Origin: an uncultured Bacilli bacterium
GTDB lineage: Bacteria > Bacillota_I > Bacilli_A > RF39 > UBA660
Direction of reading: 5' to 3'
Length of the DNA stretch: 33,827 nucleotides
Assembly: GCA_944358235.1 (NCBI GenBank)
Contig: CALVQL010000006.1
Location: 1 to 33,827, forward strand
Shown: positions 9,484 through 19,176 of the stretch, one piece after another
Layout of the letters: each line of letters opens with the position of its first letter
Position numbering within the stretch: position 1 is the stretch's first letter
Notes under the pieces: generated by a model
Databases searched by the model: none
Told to the model about the DNA's origin: nothing
What the model saw: the letters and a program-made list of their open reading frames with translations, nothing else
Program-made: the position numbers and the translations under genes

Positions 9484-12031
9484 AAATATTATCTTTGCGA
9501 ATTGTCTCGATAATATTCTGACGATTAATACGTTTAAGTGAGTAACGCATCGTCATACCGACGACGAGGATGATAAATACAATCGAAATGACAATTGCTT
9601 TAGTTGGATAGATAAATTCGAAATACATTCCCTGACCATAAATACGATATATTACATAAGATAAAGCCGTTCCGATTATTATTCCGAAGAATAACGATTT
9701 AGCTCCATAGAAGATGCTTTCGAGGCGAATCATTCGATTAAATTCACGGGATGTCATACCTACTGACTTAAGCATAGCAAATTCCTTACTACGAAGACTC
9801 ATATTGGTCGTTATCGTATTGAATATATTAGTTACTCCAATAAGTGTTATAACAATTATAAAACCGTATAAGAAGACCGAAATCCAAATAATAACGCGTC
9901 TGTTTTCCTGATATATCTCATCGATATTAGAGATACTCAATGTATTTATATCTAATGCTTCGATATCAGCAGTTAACGTTTTAGCATCATCACTTTTGAT
10001 ATACAACCAATTATAATATTGGTCACTAAATTTATCCATGAATTCATCACTTACAAGGAATATACCTTGATCAGAGAAATAATTTTGAAGCCCAAATGGT
10101 CGTTCATCAGTAACGGCAATTATTTCAAGATTCGTATCAAAATCTTCTGATTTCATAGCAAGTATATCCCCATCTTTAAAAGTATAAGCTTTAAAATACT
10201 CATTATTATCTTCAATATTGGTCGGAATATATATGATATTATCATGACACTCTTCGTAAGTTAACCCCAATTCATTTAAAAATGATATATAAGACTTATC
10301 GCCAATACTAGAAAGAGTTATTCCTTCAGAGAATAAAGACTCTTCATCTAATGAGTAATTATCCATCATTTCCGTAAGATACTCCTTATATTCATCACTC
10401 ATATAAGATACAAGCCCATCAATCGTTACAAAACTCGAGCGAAGATATGTGTACTTGCTTATATTGTTTAAAGAAAGAATACGTTCTCTATTATTTTTTA
10501 GGACTTCAAAATCGCTTTCATTATCGTATACTTCGACATTATGTTCACCACCATAATATACTGTTGAAAGATCAAATGCATATGTGATAAATGTCGATAA
10601 AGAGATGAAAATCGTAATACTTACAACCAAAGATATTACTGTCGTTCGATATTTTTTGCGACTACGTTTGAGATTCTTGTAAGCAATGTCACCACCGATA
10701 CCAAAGATACTCTTAATCAATTTATTAGAGCGAACATTTTTAGAGCGAATTTTAACGTCGGCACTATTACGAATAGCTTCGATTGGTGAAACACGACCAG
10801 CTTTTATGGCTGAAGAAATTGCCGAAAGGTAAATCGTTATAAAGGCACCAATGATCGTTATCAAATAGACAGCAATTGGAATGTAAAAGGCAAAACTTAC
10901 CCCAGATTCCATTAAATCCCCTATCATCACTTCCGAAAATATTACTAAAATATATGTCGCTAGACATCCACAGAGCATTCCAATTAACACACCAATAGTT
11001 CCCAGTATAAAAGCTTCGAATAGAACCATCTTTCTAATCTGTTTTTTGGTGGCACCGATACTTGAAAGCATACCATATTGATTCATCTTTTCGGTCGTCG
11101 ATATTGCAAAACTATTACGAATGACAAAAATAGAAGCGACGATTATAATTCCAATGACGATTGCCAAAAGGCCATTTAACATCTTAGTAGTATTATCGTC
11201 TCTCGTTACACCGGACCAACGAAGATATTCCGTATTATAAGTAACATTATATTTGTCTTGAAGCCCCATATCGGCAATATTTTCATAAGTCTTACGAACA
11301 TCTTTAAAGACAATGCCTGCAGTTATAGTATCCGTAAATTGCGTATTTAAAGTTATCACAGTATATCCGGGAGCAGAGATAGATTCGATATTGTAATTTG
11401 GACGCTCGATAATACCAACGATAGTATACGTCTTCGTAAATTTTTTGCTAAATGTCTCCGTTTCTGTTGGTTCTTCCAGTTCCTTATCATCATACATCGT
11501 ATTTAAATATGGATTCATCTGCATAAGACGCGAATTATCGCTAGCTAGACGATCTCCGATATCCAAAGTTATAGTATCTCCCACTTTATAGTCTAGATCA
11601 TTATCACTATTTATTCGTTCGTTAATAACGATTTCTGAATCATTTTCTGGAAAACGACCATCAACCAATTTTAAACCGGAATTTTCGATCATGTCAGAAG
11701 ACATTCCCATCAAGTATAAGAATGGTTTGTCAATATTATGAGAATTTTCAATATTTGCATATCCAATATACTGACTTAAATATACATCCTTAACTTGACG
11801 ATTATTTTCAATATATTTTAAATCATCATACGCGATATTTTCGATCGTTGCTTGGTAATTGCCATAATCCGATATAGCTCTATTAAGCATCGTTCGTTCC
11901 AAGCTAAAAAACATACCTGCAACAGCAAAGATTAAAGCCGTAGATAAAACAATCCCGAGTATTGTTACGATACTCCTCTTTTTATTTAAACGCAAATCTT
12001 TTAAAACAAAATTCTTAAGTGTCTTCATCAT
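9482..12031 (-). CDS. FtsX/MacB-type ABC transporter permease
   Basis: An 849-residue permease with an internally repeated layout. The first half has a membrane segment at about 20-45, a large extracytoplasmic domain (about 45-280), then three segments ending near 410. The second half repeats this: a segment near 465-485, another large outer domain, and three C-terminal segments. FtsX signatures occur in both halves (MNQYGMLSSIGATKKQIRKM and KEFAMLKSVGMTSREF). Eight segments and two periplasmic-like domains put it with MacB/FtsX-type exporters and not with the ten-segment BceB type, though both associate with peptide-stress kinases. It overlaps the ATPase gene by four bases (ATGA), so the two are translationally coupled. 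Function inferred: ATP-driven extrusion or mechanotransmission for peptides, lipids or lipoproteins. Confidence 0.9.
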   Translation of the reverse strand: MMKTLKNFVLKDLRLNKKRSIVTILGIVLSTALIFAVAGMFFSLERTMLNRAISDYGNYQATIENIAYDDLKYIENNRQVKDVYLSQYIGYANIENSHNIDKPFLYLMGMSSDMIENSGLKLVDGRFPENDSEIVINERINSDNDLDYKVGDTITLDIGDRLASDNSRLMQMNPYLNTMYDDKELEEPTETETFSKKFTKTYTIVGIIERPNYNIESISAPGYTVITLNTQFTDTITAGIVFKDVRKTYENIADMGLQDKYNVTYNTEYLRWSGVTRDDNTTKMLNGLLAIVIGIIIVASIFVIRNSFAISTTEKMNQYGMLSSIGATKKQIRKMVLFEAFILGTIGVLIGMLCGCLATYILVIFSEVMIGDLMESGVSFAFYIPIAVYLITIIGAFITIYLSAISSAIKAGRVSPIEAIRNSADVKIRSKNVRSNKLIKSIFGIGGDIAYKNLKRSRKKYRTTVISLVVSITIFISLSTFITYAFDLSTVYYGGEHNVEVYDNESDFEVLKNNRERILSLNNISKYTYLRSSFVTIDGLVSYMSDEYKEYLTEMMDNYSLDEESLFSEGITLSSIGDKSYISFLNELGLTYEECHDNIIYIPTNIEDNNEYFKAYTFKDGDILAMKSEDFDTNLEIIAVTDERPFGLQNYFSDQGIFLVSDEFMDKFSDQYYNWLYIKSDDAKTLTADIEALDINTLSISNIDEIYQENRRVIIWISVFLYGFIIVITLIGVTNIFNTITTNMSLRSKEFAMLKSVGMTSREFNRMIRLESIFYGAKSLFFGIIIGTALSYVIYRIYGQGMYFEFIYPTKAIVISIVFIILVVGMTMRYSLKRINRQNIIETIRKDNI

Positions 12032-12708
12032 TCATTCCTCTCATCGCTGATGATCTTTCCATCCTCAATTTTAATTATTCGATCAGCTGAGGCAGCTATA
12101 TTTAAATCGTGTGTAATGACGATTATCGTCTGATGATATTTTTTGTTGGACAATTTTAAAAGTGCCATTATTTCTTCACTAGCTTCGCTATCGAGGTTAC
12201 CAGTTGGTTCATCAGCTAAGACAATTGCCGGATTGTTGATTAAAGCGCGTCCAATAGAAACACGTTGTTGTTGCCCTCCAGAAAGTTGATTTGGTAGATG
12301 ATTTTTTCGATTTATAAGACCTAATGTGTTTAACAGTTCATCAAGTGTTTGTAAATCCACCTTGTTTCCATCCAAATCACATGGCAATGTGATATTTTCG
12401 ACGACATTTAAAATAGGAATTAAATTATAGAATTGATAAATAAGTCCTACCTGACGACGACGAAATATTGCTAAATTATCATCGGTTAAACTATAGATAT
12501 CTTTCCCTTCGATGAAGACTTTACCACTTGTCGGTTTATCGACGCCACCTAAGAGATGTAAAAGAGTCGACTTACCCGAACCACTTGCTCCGACGATAGC
12601 GACAAATTCACCTTTTTCAACGGAAAAACTGACACCATCTAAAGCATGAATAGCTGTCTCACCTTTTCCATATATTTTCTTTAAATTTTCCACTCTTAAT
12701 ATTTCCAT
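12028..12708 (-). CDS. ABC transporter ATP-binding protein (MacB/LolD class)
   Basis: A 226-residue ATPase with Walker [11 protein letters not shown]-loop [11 protein letters not shown], signature LSGGQQQR, Walker [13 protein letters not shown] and the H-loop VITHD. The [13 protein letters not shown] and [14 protein letters not shown] stretches are typical of the LolD/MacB/BceA subclass that partners FtsX-fold permeases. It is the first gene of its operon, with RBS GGAGGAAAAT before the ATG, and overlaps the permease. It powers that permease from the cytoplasmic face. Substrate not readable from sequence. Confidence 0.97.
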   Translation of the reverse strand: MEILRVENLKKIYGKGETAIHALDGVSFSVEKGEFVAIVGASGSGKSTLLHLLGGVDKPTSGKVFIEGKDIYSLTDDNLAIFRRRQVGLIYQFYNLIPILNVVENITLPCDLDGNKVDLQTLDELLNTLGLINRKNHLPNQLSGGQQQRVSIGRALINNPAIVLADEPTGNLDSEASEEIMALLKLSNKKYHQTIIVITHDLNIAASADRIIKIEDGKIISDERNE

Positions 12709-12733
12709 ATTTTCCTCCTTGCAATATCAATAT

Positions 12734-12762
12734 ATGATATCAACGTGACATTAAAGTGACAA
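12734..12762 (-). promoter_or_regulatory. ABC operon promoter with TGTCAC direct repeat
   Basis: On the minus strand TTGTCA (12757-12762) and TATCAT (12734-12739) are spaced by 17 bases. Two copies of TGTCAC (12756-12761 and 12745-12750) lie 11 bases apart, one on the -35 and one in the spacer. Direct repeats at about one helical turn are the usual site form for OmpR-family regulators, one of which is encoded next to this operon. Confidence 0.55.
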
Positions 12763-12785
12763 AAACAGGTTTATTTACCTGTTTT
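12762..12785 (-). terminator. Terminator after the DUF4186 gene
   Basis: A 9-bp stem, AAAACAGGT / ACCTGTTTT, with a 6-base loop runs into TTTT on the minus strand. It abuts the -35 box of the next operon, so little space separates the transcripts. Confidence 0.75.
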
Positions 12786-13133
12786 CGTTTCTTTTTGTAA
12801 CCAAGACATTATTACCGATACGATATAATCTATCTCTCGTTCGGTTAAATCTCTATTTTGCGGAATATGATGCCACTTAAAAAGACAAGAACGGCAACAA
12901 GTAGCAGTAGCATGTTGAGCGATGAATACCGGATGTCCATGCATAGGAGTTTGTTTACCATCATTAGCTATCTTTGCTGGAGCAAGACGAGCGGATATAA
13001 AATCACGGGCATGTCGTTCGATAGTAGCGTCGCCTTTTTCAAAATAGTATTTTCGCTCCTTATCTCCTAGATGGAAATGCGAGCGAAAACGCGATTTATC
13101 TAAACGTGAAAAAAGATATGAAAAATCTTGCAT
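12771..13133 (-). CDS. DUF4186-family protein
   Basis: A 120-residue soluble protein. The stretch HPVFIAQHATATCCRSCLFKWHHIP followed by a short helical tail is what I recognise as DUF4186, a small family of unknown function; the two-Cys/one-Cys cluster and neighbouring His residues suggest a metal site, not proven. RBS GGTGATTAT precedes the ATG. It is downstream of the Rieske oxidoreductase by 43 bases and ends in its own terminator, so the two may share a transcript. Confidence 0.75.
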   Translation of the reverse strand: MQDFSYLFSRLDKSRFRSHFHLGDKERKYYFEKGDATIERHARDFISARLAPAKIANDGKQTPMHGHPVFIAQHATATCCRSCLFKWHHIPQNRDLTEREIDYIVSVIMSWLQKETKTGK

Positions 13134-13176
13134 ATAATCACCAGCTAAATTTTACCACATTATCGCTTTAAAGTAA

Positions 13177-14499
13177 CTATTCACAATCTTTAGTAGCTGG
13201 TCCTTTTAAAAGTTTTCCGTCTTTTGAGAATCGTGAACTATGACAAGGACATTCGTAGATATCTTCAATAGGATTATAAATGAGTTTACACCCCATATGT
13301 GGGCATGTTTTAGGACTTAATTTAGATATATGAAAATAACTTTTTAATTGTGAAAAAATATTACGAGGTAAACACTTTAACAAGTTAATATTTAGACGTT
13401 TCGGATCGAAAAGACGGCGATAGGTATTTTCCCGATCGAGAAGCATATCACTAATAATTTTAGCAGCTAGTACGCTATTCGTCATTCCCCACGTATTATA
13501 TCCAGTAGCAATAAACATGTTTGGTTTTATCTTGCCAATAAAGGGCAGATAATCAAACGTTATAAGATCGACATTACTATAGCAATCGATAATACTAGAT
13601 TCTTCTAAATCAAAAGTGTCAGTTACTTTAGAACTGTTTTTCTTATCATCAAAAGAAAATGCGAGATTATGCGATTTTCCTAAAGAAATTTTAAAATTCT
13701 TATAATACCGCGAAGACATAATGGGCATTCCAGCACTGATATAATTAATTTTAGAAATATTATCACTTTCGCTAACTATGATGTGTGATTTTTCAAGATA
13801 TGAACGGATTGGCAATATATACCCGAGCACAAAGAATGGATAATGACATGCTAAAACTATCTTATTAGAAGTTATTTTATATCCATTTACATGGGCTATG
13901 TAATGATCGTTATCCCGTTCGATTTTAGTAATCGGAGAATTTTCATAAATTGGAATATTCTTCATCTTTAAAATATCATATAATTCATTTAAGTATTTTA
14001 TAGGATTAAAAACGAATGATTCTTCGAGGCCGTAACAAACTCCTATCTCAGTTCTTATATTTTGAATATCACATCCTAATTGCTTTAAAAGTTTCACTTC
14101 TCTATTTAACTTAAAAATATCATTATTTTTAGTAGCAAATACATAGGCTGTACTTCTTTCAAAATCACAAGATATTTTTTCGCTTTCGATAATTTTTCGT
14201 AAAAATGTTATTGCTTCTTTTTGGGAATGAAAATAATTAGTTGCAACTAAAGAATTATATTTATCCATTATTTTACTATAAATAATGTCTTGAAAAACTG
14301 TAACTTTAGCAGTCGTATTGCGAGTGATGCCCATACCATATTGACGTGCTTCTACAAGGCAAATGTCGGCTTTATCGGAAAGAAAATAAGCAGTATTCAT
14401 TCCCGTCATACCAGCTCCAATAATGAGGACATCACAAGTAATATTTTTACTAACCTTAATCACTTCATGTTCTCGATATGATTTATCCCAAATGCTCAT
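13177..14499 (-). CDS. FAD-dependent oxidoreductase with C-terminal Rieske [2Fe-2S] domain
   Basis: About 440 residues. The N-terminal Rossmann dinucleotide motif is DVLIIGAGMTGMNTAYFL, and FAD is completed by the late motif GYNTWGMTNSVLAAKIISD, as in DadA/glycine-oxidase-like (DAO) enzymes. The C-terminus is a Rieske domain with CPHMGC and CPCH, the four 2Fe-2S ligands, but it stops soon after (ends ATKDCE). The start at 14499 is preferred over 14547 because GGTGATTTT precedes it. DAO-Rieske fusions are known in Firmicutes and cyanobacteria but their substrates are mostly unknown. It follows the metal operon after a terminator, so it need not be coregulated with it. Confidence 0.9.
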   Translation of the reverse strand: MSIWDKSYREHEVIKVSKNITCDVLIIGAGMTGMNTAYFLSDKADICLVEARQYGMGITRNTTAKVTVFQDIIYSKIMDKYNSLVATNYFHSQKEAITFLRKIIESEKISCDFERSTAYVFATKNNDIFKLNREVKLLKQLGCDIQNIRTEIGVCYGLEESFVFNPIKYLNELYDILKMKNIPIYENSPITKIERDNDHYIAHVNGYKITSNKIVLACHYPFFVLGYILPIRSYLEKSHIIVSESDNISKINYISAGMPIMSSRYYKNFKISLGKSHNLAFSFDDKKNSSKVTDTFDLEESSIIDCYSNVDLITFDYLPFIGKIKPNMFIATGYNTWGMTNSVLAAKIISDMLLDRENTYRRLFDPKRLNINLLKCLPRNIFSQLKSYFHISKLSPKTCPHMGCKLIYNPIEDIYECPCHSSRFSKDGKLLKGPATKDCE

Positions 14500-14547
14500 A
14501 AAATCACCAATATTAGTATGTGACAAATAACAAATCTTAAACTTCAC

Positions 14548-14569
14548 AAAAAAAAGAGCCGAAGCTCTT
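14548..14569 (-). terminator. Strong terminator after the nitroreductase gene
   Basis: AAGAGC-TTCG-GCTCTT on the minus strand, a stem closed by a stable UUCG-type tetraloop and followed by eight U residues. It marks the end of the metal-efflux operon. Confidence 0.9.
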
Positions 14570-15098
14570 AGATAAATTTGACGATCTCTTCCATAGGTAG
14601 CCGTCTAGGCATTTCGGGGATAGTTTCTGGCACCCCTAGAGCAACGATGACGACGATTTTTTCATCATCAGGAATTTTTAAAGAAACTCGTATTTTTTCT
14701 TCATCAAACAAACCCATAATTAAAGTTCCTAACCCCATGTCAGAAGCCCGTAAACAGAGATTTTCGACTTGAAGACCGTTATCAAAATATTGATATCCAT
14801 CTTTCAAAAACGTAGCGTAATTGCCATCATGATCGAAGCCACTTATTCCGTTTTTTACAGTTGATACGATATAAGCTTGCGCATTAAGCGTGTTCTTCTG
14901 ATTAAAATCCGGCAAATTATCATATACCAGATGTAATTGCTCGCCTCGTACCACATAATATCGGGAAACTTGAGTATTTTTCCAAGATGGAGCTTTTCTT
15001 GCAGCATCAATCAATTCTTTAATTGCTTCAATAGAGATCGTATCGTTACGATATTTACGAATACTGCGACGTGATTCAATACATTCTTTAACTTCCAT
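14568..15098 (-). CDS. Nitroreductase-family protein
   Basis: A 176-residue FMN-dependent reductase of the nitroreductase superfamily: ESRRSIRKY at the N-terminus (FMN phosphate binding), APSWKNTQ, then the FMN-side GLQVENLCLRASDMGLGTLIMG and a final IVALGVPE. Members are usually homodimers reducing nitroaromatics, quinones or similar with NAD(P)H. The start at 15098 is chosen because GAGGAATGAT precedes it; a longer frame would run inside the copper ATPase gene. It lies 23 bases after that ATPase and before a strong terminator, so it is probably the last gene of the metal operon. Nitroreductases next to CopA are seen in other Firmicutes (for example copper-induced CinD in Lactococcus), which fits a role in metal-induced oxidative stress. 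Confidence 0.9.
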   Translation of the reverse strand: MEVKECIESRRSIRKYRNDTISIEAIKELIDAARKAPSWKNTQVSRYYVVRGEQLHLVYDNLPDFNQKNTLNAQAYIVSTVKNGISGFDHDGNYATFLKDGYQYFDNGLQVENLCLRASDMGLGTLIMGLFDEEKIRVSLKIPDDEKIVVIVALGVPETIPEMPRRLPMEEIVKFI

Positions 15099-15121
15099 AT
15101 CATTCCTCGATTCTATAATTA

Positions 15122-17311
15122 TTATACCATTTTTTTTAAACGAAGAGAATTTAGGACAACCGTTAGACTGGAAAAAGTCATGGCAAGACTGCCAATCATC
15201 GGGGACATCGTAAGGCCCCACTTACTGAATAAGCCCATAGCGATGGGAATCATGATGATATTATAAAAGAATGCCCAAAAGAGATTTTCTTTAATTATCC
15301 GATTATATTTACGACTGATATGAATGAGTTTTCCAATGTTGTTTATGTCATTATTCATGAGGATGACATCGGCGGAGTCAATAGCAATATCAGTTCCGTC
15401 ACTGATGCTTATTCCAATATCTGCTTGGACTAATGCTAAAGCATCATTGATACCATCACCAACCATAATAACCTCTTTCCCTTTATTATGAAGCTCCCTT
15501 ATATAATCTTGTTTTTTCTCAGGAGTAACAGAAGCTATAACGGTATCAATTCCCAAGGATGAAGCAATAATTTTGGCAGTTATTTCATTATCTCCTGTCA
15601 ACATAATTAATGTAATTCCTTGTTCTTTCATCGATGAAATAAACGCTTGCGCTTCATGGCGAATTATATCTTTTACGCCGATTAGACCGATAAGTTGATT
15701 TTCTTCGACGATGAAAATAATACTACATCCTTCTTTTTGAAGATATTGATAATCTTCAATATTATATTTATCGATTTTTAATGATTCCAATATTTTAATA
15801 TTTCCTAAATAATATGTCTTATCTTGAATTTGTCCAGAAATACCAGCTCCAACGATGTTTTTAAAATTTTCAACCCTCATAGTATAATCAATCCTAAAGG
15901 CTGAACTGATCGGATGATTCGACAGAGCTTCGATGTTAGCAACAATATTAATCAATTCTTTATCACTATATGTTCCATAATTGTATACTTTAAAAATATT
16001 AGGTTTTCCATAAGTAACAGTTCCAGTCTTGTCGAAGACAATTGTGTCGATATTTCGTGCTTCTTCTAAGACGATACTATCACGAATAAATAAGCCATGA
16101 TTAGCACAAATACCAGTTCCGACGACTGATACTAATGGTACTGCAAGTCCAAGTGCACAAGGACAAGCGACAACTAAAACGGTTATAGCATGAATCAAAG
16201 CTGTCTCAAGCGTCGAACTTAGGATAAACCATATGATGAAAGTAATAGCGGATATTAAAATTATAATTGGAACAAATATTCCGCTGATGCGATCGGCTAG
16301 ACGTTCAATATTCGTCTTCGAATTAGTAGCTTCGACGATTAATTTAACAATATTAGATATAGTCGAGTCCTTACCTATTTTTGTCGCACGATACTCGATG
16401 TATCCATCATAACAATAAGCACCAGCAATTACTTTAGCACCAGTTTCTTTCAAGATCGGCTTACTTTCACCAGTAATAAAACTTTCATCGATATAACTTT
16501 TTCCACTGACGACTTCTCCATCAACGGCGATTTTCATTCCCGTACGACATAAAAGAATATCACCGACATTTACCTCATCAATTGTCACTATCTTTTCACC
16601 TTCACTCGTCTTTACCGAGGCTTTTTGCGGAGTTATTTCAACCAACTTTTTCAAAGCTTCTTTCGTCTTATCTTTACTGACATTTTCAAGCGTTCTTCCA
16701 AGTTTTATAAAGTAAATAATCATACATGTCGATTCAAAATAGAGATTCATCATATGCGAAGGATTATTCATAATAATATTAATATATCCAAATAAACTAT
16801 AACCAAAACTAACTAAGACACTAAGCATTACCAACGTATCCATATTAGGTATACGATGAATTAAATTTTTTATACCATTTTTTATGATATCAAATCCATA
16901 GATAATAAAAGCAATTGCTGATATTAATAATACTGTAGCTAAGATGATGGGATTGTTATGATTAATCATAGGTATATCAGGTAGACCTACCATATGATTC
17001 ATCATTATATACATGATAAACAAGACCCATATACCCAAAATAATTAGCAAGTTTCTATCTTTTTTATATTGCTTTTTAGTATCAATTTCCTTAAATTCTC
17101 CTAAGCTTACAAATCCAGCTTCAGATATATATCGCTCAATAGCATCACAGCTAATGCCATCGTAGGTAACGGTTGCAATCGATAAGACGAGATTGACATT
17201 AGCAGCAATTATACCTGGTTGACGTTGCAAATATTTTTCAAGTCCTGAGGAACAAGCACTACAAGTCATACCATCTATCTTTAGAATTATTTTTTTCAAG
17301 CAATTATTCAC
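15122..17311 (-). CDS. copA: Copper-exporting P1B-1 type ATPase
   Basis: A 729-residue heavy-metal P-type ATPase. One N-terminal HMA domain carries MTCSAC, eight membrane segments follow, and the ion channel motif is CPCALGLAVPL. The phosphorylation site is DKTGTVTYGK, the nucleotide domain has the HP dipeptide (LSNHPISS), and the hinge is GDGINDALAL. MTCSAC plus CPC and a conserved N-Y-less C-terminal M(S)S pattern (GSLAMTFSSLTVVLNSLRL) are characteristic of Cu+ exporters. The start is GTG at 17311, overlapping the preceding gene by four bases; a TTG four codons later, better placed behind AGAGGTG, is an alternative. It pumps Cu+ (or Ag+) out of the cytoplasm. It is encoded in the same operon as a Zn/Cd ATPase under a CadC-like repressor. 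Confidence 0.93.
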   Translation of the reverse strand: MNNCLKKIILKIDGMTCSACSSGLEKYLQRQPGIIAANVNLVLSIATVTYDGISCDAIERYISEAGFVSLGEFKEIDTKKQYKKDRNLLIILGIWVLFIMYIMMNHMVGLPDIPMINHNNPIILATVLLISAIAFIIYGFDIIKNGIKNLIHRIPNMDTLVMLSVLVSFGYSLFGYINIIMNNPSHMMNLYFESTCMIIYFIKLGRTLENVSKDKTKEALKKLVEITPQKASVKTSEGEKIVTIDEVNVGDILLCRTGMKIAVDGEVVSGKSYIDESFITGESKPILKETGAKVIAGAYCYDGYIEYRATKIGKDSTISNIVKLIVEATNSKTNIERLADRISGIFVPIIILISAITFIIWFILSSTLETALIHAITVLVVACPCALGLAVPLVSVVGTGICANHGLFIRDSIVLEEARNIDTIVFDKTGTVTYGKPNIFKVYNYGTYSDKELINIVANIEALSNHPISSAFRIDYTMRVENFKNIVGAGISGQIQDKTYYLGNIKILESLKIDKYNIEDYQYLQKEGCSIIFIVEENQLIGLIGVKDIIRHEAQAFISSMKEQGITLIMLTGDNEITAKIIASSLGIDTVIASVTPEKKQDYIRELHNKGKEVIMVGDGINDALALVQADIGISISDGTDIAIDSADVILMNNDINNIGKLIHISRKYNRIIKENLFWAFFYNIIMIPIAMGLFSKWGLTMSPMIGSLAMTFSSLTVVLNSLRLKKMV

Positions 17312-19170
17312 CTCTTTTCACTTTTAAAACGCAATATTCGCAAGGCGTTTAAAACCGCTAAAACGGTTACTCCGACATCGGCAAATACAGCACTCCACAT
17401 ATTGGCAATTCCAATAGCACTGAGAATTAAAATACCTACCTTGACAGTTATAGCAAAGGTGATATTTTCTTTGACTATACGCATCGTCTTTTTGGCAATA
17501 GTAATTGCCGTTGCAATTTTAGAAAGTTCATCTGTCATTATTACGATATCAGCAGCTTCGATAGCGGCATCACTACCTATACCACCCATCGCAATACCAA
17601 CATCAGCTAACGCTAGAACTGGAGCATCATTTATTCCGTCACCTACAAACAATAATTTTCTCGGGGACGATTTTTTCTTTAAAATACTTTCGACAATATT
17701 AACTTTATCTTGTGGTAACAATTCAGAATAGCATTCGTCAATAGATAATTTTGAAGCAATAGATTCACTGATATTTTGGCGATCACCAGTCAACATGATA
17801 ATTTTTTGGATACCCTTTTTTCGCAATAATGTTAAGGTTTTATAAGTATCTTCTTTGACTTTATCAGCAATAACAATGGAACCAGAGTATTTCTTGTCAA
17901 TAGCAATGTATATAATTGTTCCGACATTATTATTTGGAGTAAATTTTATCTTAAAACCGTTCATCAATTTTTCGTTACCGACCAAGACGTCATGACCATC
18001 GATGATTGCTTCGATACCTTTACCGGCTATTTCATACGTCTTCGTTATCAATGATTCATCTATTTCCTGATTATAAGCTTCTTTTAAAGATAACGATATT
18101 GGATGTAAAGAGTAATATTCAGCATAGACGGCATATTTAAGTAGCTCGTTATCAGGAATTGCTACAGGCTCGATTTTTTGTACTTTAAATACTCCTTCTG
18201 TAAGCGTTCCTGTCTTATCACAAGCGAGTATTTCTGAGGAAGACAATGCTTCGAGATAGTTACTCCCTTTAATAAGTATTCCAGCTCGAGATGAAGCACC
18301 TATTCCCCCAAAGAAAGATAACGGTACAGATATCACGAGAGCACATGGACAGGACACAACTAAAAATGATAAAGCACGATAGACCCATTCTCCATGAGTT
18401 GCATTAGGAATTATCAGTGGCGGAAAAATCGCTAGCAGTAACGCAACTATAACGACAATAGGAGTATAATAACGTGCAAATTTAGTGATAAATTGCTCGG
18501 ATTTAGATTTTTTATCACTAGCATTTTCGACTAGTTCGAGTATTTTACTGACAGTAGATTCTTCAAAGCGTTTATTTACTTCGATTTTTAATATACCATC
18601 AATTGCTATCGTCCCACTTAAAACTGCATCACCAATATTTGCTTGTTGGGGTATAGCTTCTCCCGTTAATGCTAAGGCGTTGATAGAAGATGTCCCTTCG
18701 ATAATGATTCCATCTAAAGGAATTTTTTCCCCTGGTTTTACGAGAATAATTTCACCAATTTTCACTTCTTCTGGCGATACTTTATCGATGTTACCATTGC
18801 GATAAACATTAGCAAAATCCGGACGAATATCCATTAAGTTAGCGATAGATTTTCGTGACTCTTCGACAGCATAACTTTGAAATAATTCACCAACCTGATA
18901 GAAAAGCATAACCGCTACAGCTTCCGGTATTTCATCAATCAGAAATGCTCCAATAGTTGCAACACTCATTAAGAAGTTTTCATCTAATATTTTACCTCTA
19001 ATAATATTGCGAAAAGCTTTGATTATAACATCGTAGCCGATAATTATATAAGATATGCTAAAGATGATATCGTTATATATTGTCCTATCGAGTTTTAATA
19101 AAAAGCCTAACAATAGTAAAATACTTGCCATTATTATTCGAAATAGAATGTATTTGTGTTTAGATTTCAT
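17308..19170 (-). CDS. Zn/Cd/Pb-type P1B-2 heavy-metal ATPase lacking its own HMA domain
   Basis: A 620-residue P1B ATPase with CPCALVISVPLSFFGG in the transport helix, DKTGTLTEG, the nucleotide-site HP (YSLHPIS), MLTGDR and GDGINDAPVLALADVGIAMG. The CPCALVIS-P-L form and the ending DVGVTVLAVLNALR are those of CadA/ZntA. Membrane pairs lie at about residues 9-48 and 69-95, then near 230-290 and the C-terminus. It has no N-terminal metal-binding domain; the next upstream gene is a stand-alone HMA protein, so CadA appears split in two. The start follows GGAGGTG, an excellent RBS lying over the HMA gene's stop. Exports divalent Zn, Cd or Pb. Confidence 0.92.
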   Translation of the reverse strand: MKSKHKYILFRIIMASILLLLGFLLKLDRTIYNDIIFSISYIIIGYDVIIKAFRNIIRGKILDENFLMSVATIGAFLIDEIPEAVAVMLFYQVGELFQSYAVEESRKSIANLMDIRPDFANVYRNGNIDKVSPEEVKIGEIILVKPGEKIPLDGIIIEGTSSINALALTGEAIPQQANIGDAVLSGTIAIDGILKIEVNKRFEESTVSKILELVENASDKKSKSEQFITKFARYYTPIVVIVALLLAIFPPLIIPNATHGEWVYRALSFLVVSCPCALVISVPLSFFGGIGASSRAGILIKGSNYLEALSSSEILACDKTGTLTEGVFKVQKIEPVAIPDNELLKYAVYAEYYSLHPISLSLKEAYNQEIDESLITKTYEIAGKGIEAIIDGHDVLVGNEKLMNGFKIKFTPNNNVGTIIYIAIDKKYSGSIVIADKVKEDTYKTLTLLRKKGIQKIIMLTGDRQNISESIASKLSIDECYSELLPQDKVNIVESILKKKSSPRKLLFVGDGINDAPVLALADVGIAMGGIGSDAAIEAADIVIMTDELSKIATAITIAKKTMRIVKENITFAITVKVGILILSAIGIANMWSAVFADVGVTVLAVLNALRILRFKSEKR

Positions 19171-19176
19171 AAGATG

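Noticed and set aside
12858-13070. Plus-strand frame opposite DUF4186
   Set aside because: The minus-strand reading gives a recognisable family with an RBS; the plus reading does not.
17402-17731. Plus-strand hydrophobic frames opposite the P-type ATPases (also 18485-18805)
   Set aside because: These are complements of conserved ATPase motifs, so the hydrophobic look is an artefact.
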